Origin: Parvibaculaceae bacterium PLY_AMNH_Bact1
GTDB lineage: Bacteria > Pseudomonadota > Alphaproteobacteria > Parvibaculales > Parvibaculaceae
DNA length: 64,000 nt
NCBI GenBank assembly: GCA_032881465.1
Contig: CP126168.1
Coordinates: 1,860,001-1,924,000, forward strand
Direction: 5' to 3'
Position numbers and translations under genes: made by a program. Each line of letters starts with the position of its first letter. The first letter of the stretch is position 1. Below the pieces are notes generated by a model. The model made no database searches. It was not told where the DNA came from and saw only the letters and a list, made by a program, of their open reading frames with translations. Shown here piece by piece: positions 1 through 9,071 of this stretch.

Positions 1-421
1 AGGTCGACAGCGTCATGCTATCCAGGCGGTCGAGGTAGATTTTGGACGGAATACCTGTGCTCGCAATGTCAGAGACCGTCTCAAACGCGTAGCGCGTGAC
101 GATCTCAAGATCAGACCTGTGACCGCTTGCGTTCTCAAGCCAGGCTTCAACAGGAAACTGGATGCCATTGCTCGGCATCGCGGCGCCAAGATCATCTTTC
201 AGGGTGTAGACCTGCTTCCCCGCCTCCAGCGTCAGGGAAACTGTCCCTGGAATGAGCCGAAAAATGCGCGTCGTTCCTGCCCGTTCGGCCAGGATCATAT
301 CCAACCAGAACAAAGCTTCGCGCATATATTCGGGCTCGGCGGCGGACTCCGACGTCGGAAATGCTCCGATCAATCGGAGCGCCCGCTCGCACACCTCTCG
401 GCTCAGCAGTTTTCGCGACAT
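1..421 (-). CDS. Head-tail connector / tail accessory-like virion protein, 3' end cut by window
   Basis: An uninterrupted frame runs from ATG at 419-421 to the window edge (140 codons, no stop). It begins MSRKLLSREVCERAL and contains a segment ending IPSKIYLDRL, a pattern seen in podoviral adaptor or packaged-DNA-stabilisation (gp4-like) proteins that follow the capsid genes. The ATG follows the previous stop (TGA 423-425) by one base, so translation is probably coupled. The family assignment is tentative and rests on position and on the SKIYLDRL-type segment. Confidence 0.6.
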   Translation of the reverse strand, partial: MSRKLLSREVCERALRLIGAFPTSESAAEPEYMREALFWLDMILAERAGTTRIFRLIPGTVSLTLEAGKQVYTLKDDLGAAMPSNGIQFPVEAWLENASGHRSDLEIVTRYAFETVSDIASTGIPSKIYLDRLDSMTLST

Positions 422-422
422 C

Positions 423-944
423 TCAGGCGACTAAACCATCGTCGAGAGCAGGAGGCGTAAACTCATCTTCGCCACCTTCAGACCGTGTGTTGGCCGCATT
501 CTGTTCAGTCGTTTTGTCAACAATGAAAGCGATCAAATTGTCTTTGCCAGACCGTTTGTTCAGCTTCTCACCGTCCGGGAGGACGTTCGCTCGAAGAACA
601 AGCGCATCAACGGTCAGCTCATCCAGCTTGGCAACCACTTCATTCGGTTGAAGCTGTAGCTCTTCTCCGGCTTGCAATTCACCCGGTTGCTTTGGAATGC
701 CATCAAACGGGATGGGCGTCCCTTCCTCATCGGTACAGACGAACGAGGGTGTTTTAAGGAACTTGATCGCAAGCGCAAATGGAAGCTCCCTCGGCGTGTC
801 ATATTTGAACGTTATGGGGACAGTGCGGCCCTCAAACGGCATTTCGTGAGTCCGGTTCACGTCCTCCTTACACGTTGTATCGAGGACGAAGAGCGTCTCT
901 TCCTCTTCCTCTGCGTGTGGGGTTTCAATATTTGTCTCTGACAT
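423..944 (-). CDS. Hypothetical virion-associated protein (173 aa)
   Basis: Acidic protein with a glutamate run near residues 12-16 and no recognised domain. It lies between the decoration-like protein and the connector-like gene and is read in the same direction, so a minor virion or assembly role is likely by position only. A terminator-like hairpin at 983-1013 separates it from the upstream capsid genes, so it may need its own promoter or readthrough. Confidence 0.7.
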   Translation of the reverse strand: MSETNIETPHAEEEEETLFVLDTTCKEDVNRTHEMPFEGRTVPITFKYDTPRELPFALAIKFLKTPSFVCTDEEGTPIPFDGIPKQPGELQAGEELQLQPNEVVAKLDELTVDALVLRANVLPDGEKLNKRSGKDNLIAFIVDKTTEQNAANTRSEGGEDEFTPPALDDGLVA

Positions 945-974
945 CGGGGTAATCCTTGTTCGGGGTTAGGTATA

Positions 975-1013
975 GGGAAAAGGGCCAGGACCGGTCCGAA
1001 GACCGCCCTGACC
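975..1013 (-). terminator. UUCG-loop hairpin terminator downstream of the capsid/decoration genes
   Basis: Read on the minus strand, a GC-rich stem of about 12 bp with one bulged G closes on a TTCG tetraloop (997-1000) and is followed by CTTTTCCC. It sits in the 90-bp gap after the decoration-like gene, a sensible place for partial termination after highly expressed capsid genes. Confidence 0.6.
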
Positions 1014-1034
1014 CTCCCCCGTCTGACTGACCGC

Positions 1035-1745
1035 TTACGCAGCCAGCAGATATGGTAGGAAGATGAAACCAGCGGCTGTGTCGCTGCCGGCCGACAATGT
1101 CCAGGTGATTTCCTTGCCAGCCTGAGAGACATCGATCTCCGGTGCATCGTCTCCCGCGTTCGCGCTGTCTTGCACAAAGAGCTTCGTACCTAGCGTGGGT
1201 GCAGCATTATCCAGCGTTGCTTTCACAAGCCCCGCAGTCGCCACAGACGCACCATCAACAAAGCCATCCGCATCACCGCTGTCACCGCTGTCTGTGCCGA
1301 CATCAATGGTCTCGGTGGCATCAAGCGTGACCACTTCGACCAATGGGGATGGCAAGACGCCTGCCTTGGTTGGGATAACGAACCCACTCGCGGTTTCGGT
1401 GTCCGCAGTTGTATCGGCAATGTCAAAGGGGACAACCATGCATTGGCTTCGATTGGAGGTATCGATTGACACCTCGTTCGGACCAGACGCCTCGACATCC
1501 TTCACCACGACGAACTGACCGCCAGGGGCAAGAATGTATAGGTCGACCTTGGATACCGACGCATAGAACTCAATCCCACCCCGCGTGGGGGTCATAGGAT
1601 TGGTGAGCGCCGATCCCTCGGCATCGCTTGTGAGGGTTGTTTTCGAAGACCCTCCATTCGTGGCGACAAACACCTTGCCGCCCGCTGTAATGATGGCCCG
1701 ACCGGTTGTCGCGTCCATCAGTTGAAGTCCAAATCTATAGGACAT
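1035..1745 (-). CDS. Decoration / head-fibre-like protein (236 aa)
   Basis: Starts MSYRFGLQLMDA and is rich in Thr, Ala, Asp and Gly with predicted beta structure throughout. The C-terminal half carries an Asp/Gly-rich stretch (about residues 145-165). Position immediately downstream of the major capsid gene is typical of capsid decoration or stabilising proteins. An RBS-like AGGAG lies upstream of the ATG. Function is inferred from position and composition. Confidence 0.6.
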   Translation of the reverse strand: MSYRFGLQLMDATTGRAIITAGGKVFVATNGGSSKTTLTSDAEGSALTNPMTPTRGGIEFYASVSKVDLYILAPGGQFVVVKDVEASGPNEVSIDTSNRSQCMVVPFDIADTTADTETASGFVIPTKAGVLPSPLVEVVTLDATETIDVGTDSGDSGDADGFVDGASVATAGLVKATLDNAAPTLGTKLFVQDSANAGDDAPEIDVSQAGKEITWTLSAGSDTAAGFIFLPYLLAA

Positions 1746-1773
1746 GCTTGTTCTCCTGATTGAAAATATGATG

Positions 1774-1793
1774 ACCGGGGATGGGTCCCCGGC
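1774..1793 (-). terminator. Hairpin in the capsid-decoration intergenic gap
   Basis: A 6-7 bp stem (CCGGGG / CCCCGG, loop ATGGGT on plus) lies in the 57-bp gap after the capsid gene. No U tract follows directly on the minus strand, so an mRNA-stabilising or attenuating hairpin is as likely as a terminator. Confidence 0.4.
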
Positions 1794-1802
1794 CAGACGC
1801 TG

Positions 1803-2912
1803 TTACGCGGCGGCGGCAGTCTTCACCGCGATCGTCCCGAAGTCTTCCCGCGCGTTGTCGTCGTAGGTCGACTTGAATTGCGGTTTCAGAAAGCCGACCT
1901 TCCGTCCAGCAGCAATACCCGGGCGGTTCCCGTAGTCGGTATTGTCCGACTCATTGAAGCCCATATCGCCAATGGTCGCGATGCCACCCGCCTGTGCGCC
2001 GAGGAGCATGGCCTGCGCGCCATCAATGGCACCACCAGCCCCCCACTTAGAGCCACTCGCGAGACCGCTGGTGTTGAAGACCTTGTTGTGCGCATGAATG
2101 ACAACGCCGTCGATAACCGCAATGGCGCCAGTGAACAGCTTGTTCTTCGCGCCAGGCTTCTCTGCAGTTCGCAGAATGGTCTGATAGGTGGAGTCCAGCA
2201 CAAGGTCACGCCGGTGGCGGGGGTGAATGACCATGCAATAGTATTCCTTGCCACCCTCCCGGATCGGTCTCAGCCGCTTCTCTTGCGCGACAGTGTTGGC
2301 TTTTACAACCGTCGACCAATCCATCTTGTCGGCAGCCGTCACAGAGCCTTCACTTGTCGCTGTGCCTGCATACATCACGCGGTTGGTACTTGGCGCAACC
2401 ACGTCACTCGCAAACGACAGACTGGGAAGCTGGCTTCCAACGCGGGTAGCACCGTTTGTGTGTAAGCCGTAAGATCGACCCGAGAGGGTCAGGAACATCA
2501 GCTCATCAAGCTTGTCAGAAAGCCAGAAAGAGAGTTTTTCCTTACCCGTCGCCCGGAAACGGATGACCGTCGCCTGCTCAGACATAGAGCCCTTGGAGCG
2601 CACACCGTGCCGCAGCTGGTCAATGCGGATGGTCTGGGCATCGTTGACCATCTGCTCTTCATTGTCTTCCAGCTTGTTGTCGCCAACAACACCGTCGCCC
2701 TGAAGGTCCTGGACCAGCTGCATGACACATTCGGTGCCACGTTCGGTTTCTGTGAGTTTCGTCACCCGCTGGATGACCGAGTTCATGTCATTATCGTTCT
2801 TGCCGATAAAGCCATTGGCGAAGAAGAACGATTTATCCCGTCCCGCCTGCCAGATCTCCATTGCCCACACCTTCTTTACAGATGAGGTAAGGGCGCCAAA
2901 GTCAGTTTGCAT
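1803..2912 (-). CDS. Major capsid protein, N4 gp56 / DUF4043-like
   Basis: 369 aa, forming the icosahedral shell. The segment IDQLRHGVRSKGSMSEQ near residues 95-115 followed by KLSFWLSDKLDELMF matches the signature of the DUF4043 / N4-gp56 capsid family, which has the HK97-type fold. Length fits the family. The gene is directly downstream of the scaffold gene and upstream of the decoration-like gene, the usual morphogenesis order. A GGAG-type RBS precedes the ATG at 2912. Confidence 0.85.
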   Translation of the reverse strand: MQTDFGALTSSVKKVWAMEIWQAGRDKSFFFANGFIGKNDNDMNSVIQRVTKLTETERGTECVMQLVQDLQGDGVVGDNKLEDNEEQMVNDAQTIRIDQLRHGVRSKGSMSEQATVIRFRATGKEKLSFWLSDKLDELMFLTLSGRSYGLHTNGATRVGSQLPSLSFASDVVAPSTNRVMYAGTATSEGSVTAADKMDWSTVVKANTVAQEKRLRPIREGGKEYYCMVIHPRHRRDLVLDSTYQTILRTAEKPGAKNKLFTGAIAVIDGVVIHAHNKVFNTSGLASGSKWGAGGAIDGAQAMLLGAQAGGIATIGDMGFNESDNTDYGNRPGIAAGRKVGFLKPQFKSTYDDNAREDFGTIAVKTAAAA

Positions 2913-2921
2913 TGCAATCTC

Positions 2922-3995
2922 CTATGAGGATTCAATGCCGAGGATTTTGTTTACGGTATTTCTTGGCAGCGCTTCATACGCATCTTCACTCAACTCTGCG
3001 GCCTTCTCGGCGGTCATTACACCGTCGTCTGCGCCGCCACCATTCATCCCCTGGACGTCCGGTGGCATTGCTTCAGCAGCTTTGAGCTTGTCTGCACGTG
3101 CCTTTGCCGCTGCCTCTGGACTGATGTCCGGGACCGCGGGTTTTTCTTGACTGGATTTCAGTCCAACCTCTTCCGGAGTCTTGTCCGTGAGAATTGGACC
3201 ATATCGATCTGAGAGTTCGGCTATCCGCGTTCGAACAGCCAGTTGCTGCCCAGGTGTCGCGAACACGCCCGTTTCCGGGAGCACATTCTCCTCCACCAAG
3301 GCCTCGATTGCTTTTTCCTTTAGGAAGTCCCAATCAGCAGTGCTGGTAATCACCTGCAAGTAGGGATGTTGTTGCTCAAGCTCAGCCGTCCTCTGTTCCA
3401 TGTAAAGGTCAGAGGATGGTTCTGGAACAACCGGCTTTGGCTGCTCCGCGGGCTTCAGGCTTTCGCTCCGTATCTCCCACTCCTGGTCATCAAGGTTTGA
3501 TTTCCCTTTTTCCAGCTCCGCTGCGGAGATTTCTCCCGCATCGAACTTTTCGGCAAGGGCAACTTTCTCAGATCGTATTTCGGCGATCCGTTCTTCAGGC
3601 GTCGGCGGTTTATCCGCGTCAGGCTGATCGTTTGCTTTGGCCTCGGCCTTTAGCGCTTCAATCTGCCCCATCAAGAAGGCTTCTCTTTTCTCAGACTCAT
3701 TCTTCTTGTTGTTAACCTCGTCGAACCGTGCTTTTGGGATCATCTCCGGCTTTGGTTCTTCGCCATCGTCATCCTTTGGCTCTTCAGGTTCACTTGGTTC
3801 TTCGCCCTCGTTGGCTGATTTCTCAGCCCCCTCTTCTGGTACTGCGTCTGCATCTTCGTTGGCGGCAGCCTCCTCGGCTTTAACAGCCGCCCTCGCCTCA
3901 GCAAGCGCAATCTCATCAACGTCCTCAATCGGCGCTTCTTCGGCCTCTTGTTTCGGTTCACTTGAGGGATTTGGATCGTCATTCTTTCCAGTCAT
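2922..3995 (-). CDS. Scaffolding protein (357 aa)
   Basis: A highly charged, Glu/Lys/Ala/Pro-rich protein with long predicted coiled coil (about residues 90-180), typical of internal scaffolds that guide procapsid assembly. The longer frame to 4115 is not preferred: AGGAG at 4002-4006 (minus) places the start at ATG 3993-3995 (MTGKNDDPN), with an in-frame ATG six bases earlier. About 165 bp upstream (3996-4161) carries no convincing gene and could hold a promoter. Identification rests on composition plus position between portal and capsid. Confidence 0.75.
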   Translation of the reverse strand: MTGKNDDPNPSSEPKQEAEEAPIEDVDEIALAEARAAVKAEEAAANEDADAVPEEGAEKSANEGEEPSEPEEPKDDDGEEPKPEMIPKARFDEVNNKKNESEKREAFLMGQIEALKAEAKANDQPDADKPPTPEERIAEIRSEKVALAEKFDAGEISAAELEKGKSNLDDQEWEIRSESLKPAEQPKPVVPEPSSDLYMEQRTAELEQQHPYLQVITSTADWDFLKEKAIEALVEENVLPETGVFATPGQQLAVRTRIAELSDRYGPILTDKTPEEVGLKSSQEKPAVPDISPEAAAKARADKLKAAEAMPPDVQGMNGGGADDGVMTAEKAAELSEDAYEALPRNTVNKILGIESS

Positions 3996-4161
3996 TCTCA
4001 TCTCCTGTCGCGTGATGTCGCGGTAACACCCGTATGGCGGGCGGACCCAGCCACGTTCAACGCCCGTGGCAGGCTGATACGCTCGATACCGTCGAACGCA
4101 CGGGAAGTCCGTCACGCCCCTGAGTGAGGCGCGTCGGTGTCTTCAAAAATCTGTCGGTTGG

Positions 4162-4677
4162 TCAGTGGATGGCGCTTGGCGCCTTCTCTCCACGTGCCTT
4201 TTGAAAGGTCTGTCCCTCTGTTGGGTCCAGAACATCCTTCATGAAATGTCTTTGCTGCATGAGCGCCGTGTAACAAAGGCCGCCCCAGGTTTCCATGCCG
4301 GCAAGGAGGACATCTGCAAAGTCCAGCATCTCGCCGTCATTTTCTTCCCATTCAACGGTGAACTGTGGATCCCCATCCTGATCCAGGAAGATGATGCCGA
4401 AGCGTCCGTGTTCGCATTCAACCTCCGGCACGGTAGGCGGCTTGGGATGCGTATGAACAATCACCCACGCCCCGTCATAGGCCAATTCCCGGTGCAGAAA
4501 GCTCAGTAGGTCCTGTGAAAACAGCATTCGAGCCGCTGTAATCGCTGGCCCGATGGTGTGCTCCAGAAAACTGCCATCATTCTTTTGCATCACCGCTGAG
4601 TAGGCCCCGTCTGCCTCTAAATCGAACCGTTCCAACAGGGTTTTCGTGATCAGCGTTTTGTCGTCCAGCTTGTGCAT
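4162..4677 (-). CDS. Hypothetical protein between portal and scaffold (171 aa)
   Basis: Starts MHKLDDKTLITK; its ATG overlaps the portal stop region at 4677. The middle contains IVHTHPKPP, which resembles the HxHP core of JAMM metalloproteases, and some phages carry a protease between portal and scaffold. The downstream Ser and Asp of the full JAMM motif are not obvious, so the protease idea is weak. No other domain recognised. Confidence 0.65.
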   Translation of the reverse strand: MHKLDDKTLITKTLLERFDLEADGAYSAVMQKNDGSFLEHTIGPAITAARMLFSQDLLSFLHRELAYDGAWVIVHTHPKPPTVPEVECEHGRFGIIFLDQDGDPQFTVEWEENDGEMLDFADVLLAGMETWGGLCYTALMQQRHFMKDVLDPTEGQTFQKARGEKAPSAIH

Positions 4678-6566
4678 CAGACCGGTGCTCCTGGGTCTAC
4701 CGGGGGTTGCTCCAGAGGCGCCTGGTTCAATTGCTTGAGACGCTCAATCCACTCAGCTTTGCGCGGCAACGATGACGCATCCACGATCAAGTCAGCAAAC
4801 ATTGGAATGAACTGACCAATTCCTGGCGCGATTTTCTCCATGATGATCATCATCTCGTCGAACTGAGCGTTCGCGAAGGACGCGGCAAGTGGCACTTCAT
4901 CAACGGTTACGGTGTACTTCCCGACCGTCACATCATTCAAAATACGTGTCGTTCCAGTGACGCCGTCGACCTGCTGTTGATTGATCAGGATCTCAGCAAA
5001 CTTGCCATCCTCACCCAGCGCCCGGGCCATCCGAGCCTCTGTGTAATGGTTCTGAATAAGCTCCAGGTGTTTCTTGCCCTGCAGCCTTTTGGACCGGCTG
5101 AAATTGTCGAAATACATCTGGATAGCAACCAGAGCCTGGCGCTGTTTGGCCTCAAGCGCCCGGCCACTCTGAACCGTCTCCACGGTCCCCATGGCAGATT
5201 CACTCAAGCCAGATATCTTGTGAACGTCCTCATCAGCCCGGCTTTCCAGCCTGTCATGCGCTTGAGTAGAAGTGCCAGCCTCAAGCTTTCTCGGCTCCTT
5301 TTCGCCCCGCCATTTCACGCGAACGCCAGGTGCTGACCCAAACCGTTGCAGATTGAGTTCCTGCTCATCGCTCAACGACTTTTCGTGGTAGATCCACCCA
5401 CCATTTGCGTTCTTTGACACCATGTCGATTTCAGAAGACCGCCGCTTGTTCTTCTCTTTCTGCGGGTCGATCAGGTCTGTCACCATTCCCCGTGCAACCC
5501 CCCGTCGGAAGTAAGGGAAGTACGGCGTGATGGTGTAGGACTGATACGGCGAAGGACTGTCATAGAGCGCCAGATCCCCGCAGAGTGTCGTCCATTGTAA
5601 TCGACTGACCCGACGCCGCTGCACCATCACAGGGTTCCCGCGGTGCTCGGCATAGGCCACGACCTTCTGGATGCGTTCTTGTCCCCAATTTTCTGGGAGC
5701 ACCTTCTTGTCACCGGTCTCCAGGTCGATAACGACGTTGCGGTTTTCAGTGACCTTATGCTGGATGTCCATCAGCCGAATGGTTTTTCGTTGGGTATCCA
5801 CGAAGTTCCCAATCAGGCTATGGAACCGATCCCAATAGTCTGACGCTTCCTCTCGCTCGCCGAACCCTCTGATGGGTGTGATTTCATCATTCAGATAGGC
5901 CGTGCTGACTGGTCCTATGGGCGTCTCACCCTTAAGAAACGGGCGCGTGAGGTCTGCGGCAGCCTTCCCATAATTCTGCTCAATCTCATCGATCGACACA
6001 TATTTGGTGCCGATGACGTAAGACGCTGACTCGTTCAGATCATAGGTATCAGCATCGGGATCAAGATAGGTCGCAAATGGGTCACGCGCGCGCGCACGGA
6101 CCTCTCCAAGGTCATTGTTTTCAAAGTCCAGGCGATCATCAAAGAAGCCTCGCCCCGTCACCAGGCCGTCCATGAAGACTTCAGTATCGATGAAGTCCAG
6201 TTCGGTATTCGCAGCGATGTTCTTCTCAAGCTTTGAGAGAATGTCCGCCACCATCTCATTTGCCCGGGCGTCGTCACCGGGCTGAAACGTGATGTCGGTC
6301 TTGCCGTTTCGTTGGTAGCCCAGCACCAGACGAACCAAAGGATAGATGATGTTGAACTGGAGATGCGGGCGCTTATGCCGCACCATCTCTGCAATTTCTT
6401 CTGCCGTCCACTGCCGACCTTCAAGGAAGTCGACTGCTTGCTTGGCAGGAGTAGCCCAGTTGTCATGCGCCTCTGCAGCCCGATGAAACCTCTCAATGAG
6501 CATCTGGGTCTTGACGTAGTCCTGTTCCGGCAATCCTCTAGGTGGCACTGGGCCGTACTTAGTCAT
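4677..6566 (-). CDS. Portal protein, P22-like
   Basis: 629 aa, the size of P22-type portals. The N-terminal region has the pattern ANDNW-like/GRQWTAEE...RPHLQFNII followed by GYQRNGKTDI, characteristic of P22-like portals (Pfam P22_portal family), and a DPDAD-type acidic turn near residue 170. The dodecameric portal forms the DNA entry vertex and docks the terminase. It lies directly downstream of the large terminase gene, with a 34-bp gap, as expected. Confidence 0.88.
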   Translation of the reverse strand: MTKYGPVPPRGLPEQDYVKTQMLIERFHRAAEAHDNWATPAKQAVDFLEGRQWTAEEIAEMVRHKRPHLQFNIIYPLVRLVLGYQRNGKTDITFQPGDDARANEMVADILSKLEKNIAANTELDFIDTEVFMDGLVTGRGFFDDRLDFENNDLGEVRARARDPFATYLDPDADTYDLNESASYVIGTKYVSIDEIEQNYGKAAADLTRPFLKGETPIGPVSTAYLNDEITPIRGFGEREEASDYWDRFHSLIGNFVDTQRKTIRLMDIQHKVTENRNVVIDLETGDKKVLPENWGQERIQKVVAYAEHRGNPVMVQRRRVSRLQWTTLCGDLALYDSPSPYQSYTITPYFPYFRRGVARGMVTDLIDPQKEKNKRRSSEIDMVSKNANGGWIYHEKSLSDEQELNLQRFGSAPGVRVKWRGEKEPRKLEAGTSTQAHDRLESRADEDVHKISGLSESAMGTVETVQSGRALEAKQRQALVAIQMYFDNFSRSKRLQGKKHLELIQNHYTEARMARALGEDGKFAEILINQQQVDGVTGTTRILNDVTVGKYTVTVDEVPLAASFANAQFDEMMIIMEKIAPGIGQFIPMFADLIVDASSLPRKAEWIERLKQLNQAPLEQPPVDPGAPV

Positions 6567-6600
6567 GCAGCCCTCCAGTGTGTACCCAAATCGCCCACCC

Positions 6601-8190
6601 TTACGCCGTCATCCAGGAGCTTGCCTGTCCTTGTTCCATTTCCAAGTCGCGCTGCCATTTAGGTTTGTCGTCCGCAGATTGTTTCGGAAACACCACACCA
6701 AGCTCTTCGTCCAGGATGCGCGCCAGGTCGTCCAACCCGTCATCGTGCGTAACTACGGGAAAAGTCAGGTACTCCTCCTGAACAAACTGCCTCACGACGT
6801 CGACGGTTTTGCCTTCATAGTCGGTCTTGACGATCCCGGCTTCTGGCAAATAGATGCGCCCCGCCTCGAAGACCGGCACAAGCTTCCTGATCCGATCTTC
6901 TTTCTTCAAGGCTCCCCCGAGGGGCGTGATAGTGAACCGGTAATTCATCCTCTCCATCTCTAGTTCCATGTGCTCGATATCTGCTTGAGCTCCATACTGC
7001 TCATACCCAACGGCCAATGGTTCCCAGCGATCATGAAGGGCAAATAGCGTTCTAGTGCGTTGTGCGAGGTTGAGCCGGTCTCTCACTCCATCTAGGAGGT
7101 AATAATTCTTGTCGGCGGCTACACCGATCACCCACATAACCGTGTAGTCGCTGGTCTTCTTCTTCGACGAAGCCGGGTCGACCACGATGTACTTGTTCAA
7201 TCCCGAGTAATTCACTGCCGGCCAATATTTCAGCCACTCCTCTTTGAAGCCCTGAGCATTGTCGTTCGTAGGGTTCAACAGCATTTGGCATCCAAAAATG
7301 TAGGGCCCTTGAAGGCGACGTTTTTTCGCAAGCTCGTCCGGTGAGCGGAGCACCGCCTTCGAGAAATCCTCCGACCCGTCTGATGTGCAGGGGTGCTCTC
7401 TGACGGGTATGCCGCGGTCCTTCATCACCCGGTAGGTGTCAAACATCGCGTAATAGGTGCCGATGATCCGAAACACGCCACCCTCTGTTCCCAGATTGTC
7501 TGAGAGCTCCCAGGCTGCCGTGGTTTTCTTGATCATCTCAGGCGAGGTCACCGACTTATCGGTCACAACGTCATCATAAATCCGATGCGTGTAGTGCTTG
7601 GACGTCGGCATGCCGTCGACCAAACCGTTTGCTTCAACCGTCGCCTCTTTCGGGTTCCCCTTGCGCTTGAAGACAAGCCCTTCGCTCACTGACCAGATCG
7701 GCGCATGCGTTTTGGGGTAGTCCCAAAGGATTTCCGGAAATAGTTCCTTCAACTCCTCATTGTTCTCGCACTCATATTGGATCTGCCTCAGAAACTGGCG
7801 GGCCAACTTCTGATTGAGCGAGAAGATCCCTACCGTGACCTCCCGCCCATTGTACCGCGGCTCTGGATCATCCCCATGGCTCGCGAGGATGTCCTGCAGC
7901 GTCAGACCAAACGTGATGATCGTTGACTTGTAGTGTTCCCGCGCCCAGGCATCCAGAAAGCCGTTTGGGGCATGCTCTACCTCCCTACAGCGGTCAAATA
8001 GCCAAGGGTGGTTCAGGTCCTTTCTCTTACAAACAACCGTGAGAAGAAAAAAGAGATCGTTTCTCGCCAGCCAACGTTTCGCCTTCTTAAGCTTCTCTGG
8101 TGACGTCTTCGCCGCAGCCGTCAGAAACTCACGGTAGAACTCAATTGATCCTTCTCGGTCTCTTGGTATCAACTCTCTTGATAGCTTCAC
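6601..8190 (-). CDS. terL: Terminase large subunit (packaging ATPase-nuclease)
   Basis: 529 aa. A variant Walker A (REHYKST, about residue 85), a Walker B-like HRIYDDV segment and the RNase H-like nuclease acidic residues (VVDPASSKKKTSDY near 335 and HDDGLDDLAR near 490) are visible in the right order. The start is GTG at 8190 with GGAGAG eight bases upstream, overlapping the small terminase gene by 50 bp. It cuts concatemeric DNA and drives it through the portal. Confidence 0.9.
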   Translation of the reverse strand: MKLSRELIPRDREGSIEFYREFLTAAAKTSPEKLKKAKRWLARNDLFFLLTVVCKRKDLNHPWLFDRCREVEHAPNGFLDAWAREHYKSTIITFGLTLQDILASHGDDPEPRYNGREVTVGIFSLNQKLARQFLRQIQYECENNEELKELFPEILWDYPKTHAPIWSVSEGLVFKRKGNPKEATVEANGLVDGMPTSKHYTHRIYDDVVTDKSVTSPEMIKKTTAAWELSDNLGTEGGVFRIIGTYYAMFDTYRVMKDRGIPVREHPCTSDGSEDFSKAVLRSPDELAKKRRLQGPYIFGCQMLLNPTNDNAQGFKEEWLKYWPAVNYSGLNKYIVVDPASSKKKTSDYTVMWVIGVAADKNYYLLDGVRDRLNLAQRTRTLFALHDRWEPLAVGYEQYGAQADIEHMELEMERMNYRFTITPLGGALKKEDRIRKLVPVFEAGRIYLPEAGIVKTDYEGKTVDVVRQFVQEEYLTFPVVTHDDGLDDLARILDEELGVVFPKQSADDKPKWQRDLEMEQGQASSWMTA

Positions 8191-8779
8191 CGAAAATCTC
8201 TCCGAGCTGGTCGTCTACCCCAACGGTCAGGTTTTCGATGTTCACGTTGCCAATCTGTGTTCCTGGCGGATCCGGTGGCGGGGGTGGCACCTTCTCGTGC
8301 TTCTCAAACATGCCGAGAGATCGGGCCAAGCTGTTGAGCGGGCCCGTTTTCTCATGCAACTTGATCGAAATTGTCTGTTTGACCTCAGGTTTGCCGTCGG
8401 CGCCCTCTATGGTCACTTGCTGAATTGTCAGGTCTTTGATCGCTGATCCCAACTCATGCGGGATGTCTTTCAGGTCGACCAGAAGCTGACCTGTCGTTTC
8501 GCAGATCGTTATGTAGTTAAGAATGTTCGAGTGGCCCAACCGCATGAGCTCTGCGGTAACTGCTTCAGCTGCGCCCTCGCGTTCCTGGACAACCGGTGCC
8601 ATCAGGCGCGCGATTTCGTCTTTGACGCACTTCTGAGCCAGCAATCGGGACGCTGACTCCTTGGCAGATCCCTCTGCGTATTTTGCAGCGACAGCAGCGG
8701 CCTTACCGTCTTTGCAGCCGTTCTTCACATACTCAGCGCAGAACTTCTTCTTCTGCTCAGTGAGCTTGTGGTCAGCCAT
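8141..8779 (-). CDS. terS: Terminase small subunit (Terminase_2 type)
   Basis: 212 aa. The N-terminal LTEQKKKFCAEYVKNG...AAVAAKY...SASRLL pattern is the helix-turn-helix of the Terminase_2 family, which recognises phage DNA for packaging. A Pro-rich linker (PPPPPDPP, about residue 168) precedes a C-terminal segment likely to contact the large subunit. It is immediately upstream of and overlaps terL. Confidence 0.88.
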   Translation of the reverse strand: MADHKLTEQKKKFCAEYVKNGCKDGKAAAVAAKYAEGSAKESASRLLAQKCVKDEIARLMAPVVQEREGAAEAVTAELMRLGHSNILNYITICETTGQLLVDLKDIPHELGSAIKDLTIQQVTIEGADGKPEVKQTISIKLHEKTGPLNSLARSLGMFEKHEKVPPPPPDPPGTQIGNVNIENLTVGVDDQLGEIFGEAIKRVDTKRPRRIN

Positions 8780-8785
8780 CAGGCG

Positions 8786-9052
8786 CTACGCAAGCCCGAC
8801 AATGTCTGTCGCCGTTGTCCCCGTACTGTTGATCCGTTTAGCGCGGATGGGCAAAAGAGTGCCAGCCAACACACCGTGAAACACCACGACGGTGTTGTCG
8901 TCCTTCCGAACCGCCGCGAGGTCGCCGCTGCCACCCACGTAAACCCCCCGGGTCACCTGATCAAAATCGGTGCCATCACTTGGTGTGATGTCGAAGTAAT
9001 CAGATGACGGGTCGCTAAGCTCTGGCGACAGATGTTCGAAACGATCAGCCAT
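8786..9052 (-). CDS. Spike-base-like protein, RCAP_Rcc01079 type
   Basis: 88 aa. It has the arrangement of a family found in alphaproteobacterial phages and gene transfer agents: ITPSDGTDFDQ...RGVYVGGSGDL...VVVFHGVLAGTLLPIRAKRI...GTTATDIVGL. The protein is thought to sit at the base of a tail or head spike. Length fits exactly. It lies between the fibre gene and the terminase genes on the same strand. Confidence 0.8.
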   Translation of the reverse strand: MADRFEHLSPELSDPSSDYFDITPSDGTDFDQVTRGVYVGGSGDLAAVRKDDNTVVVFHGVLAGTLLPIRAKRINSTGTTATDIVGLA

Positions 9053-9071
9053 CTACAGGCCTCCTATTAAA

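Noticed and set aside
2044-2053. CTCGCGAG palindrome in the capsid gene.
   Set aside because: Eight bases only and without the outer G/C pairs; expected by chance at this base composition.
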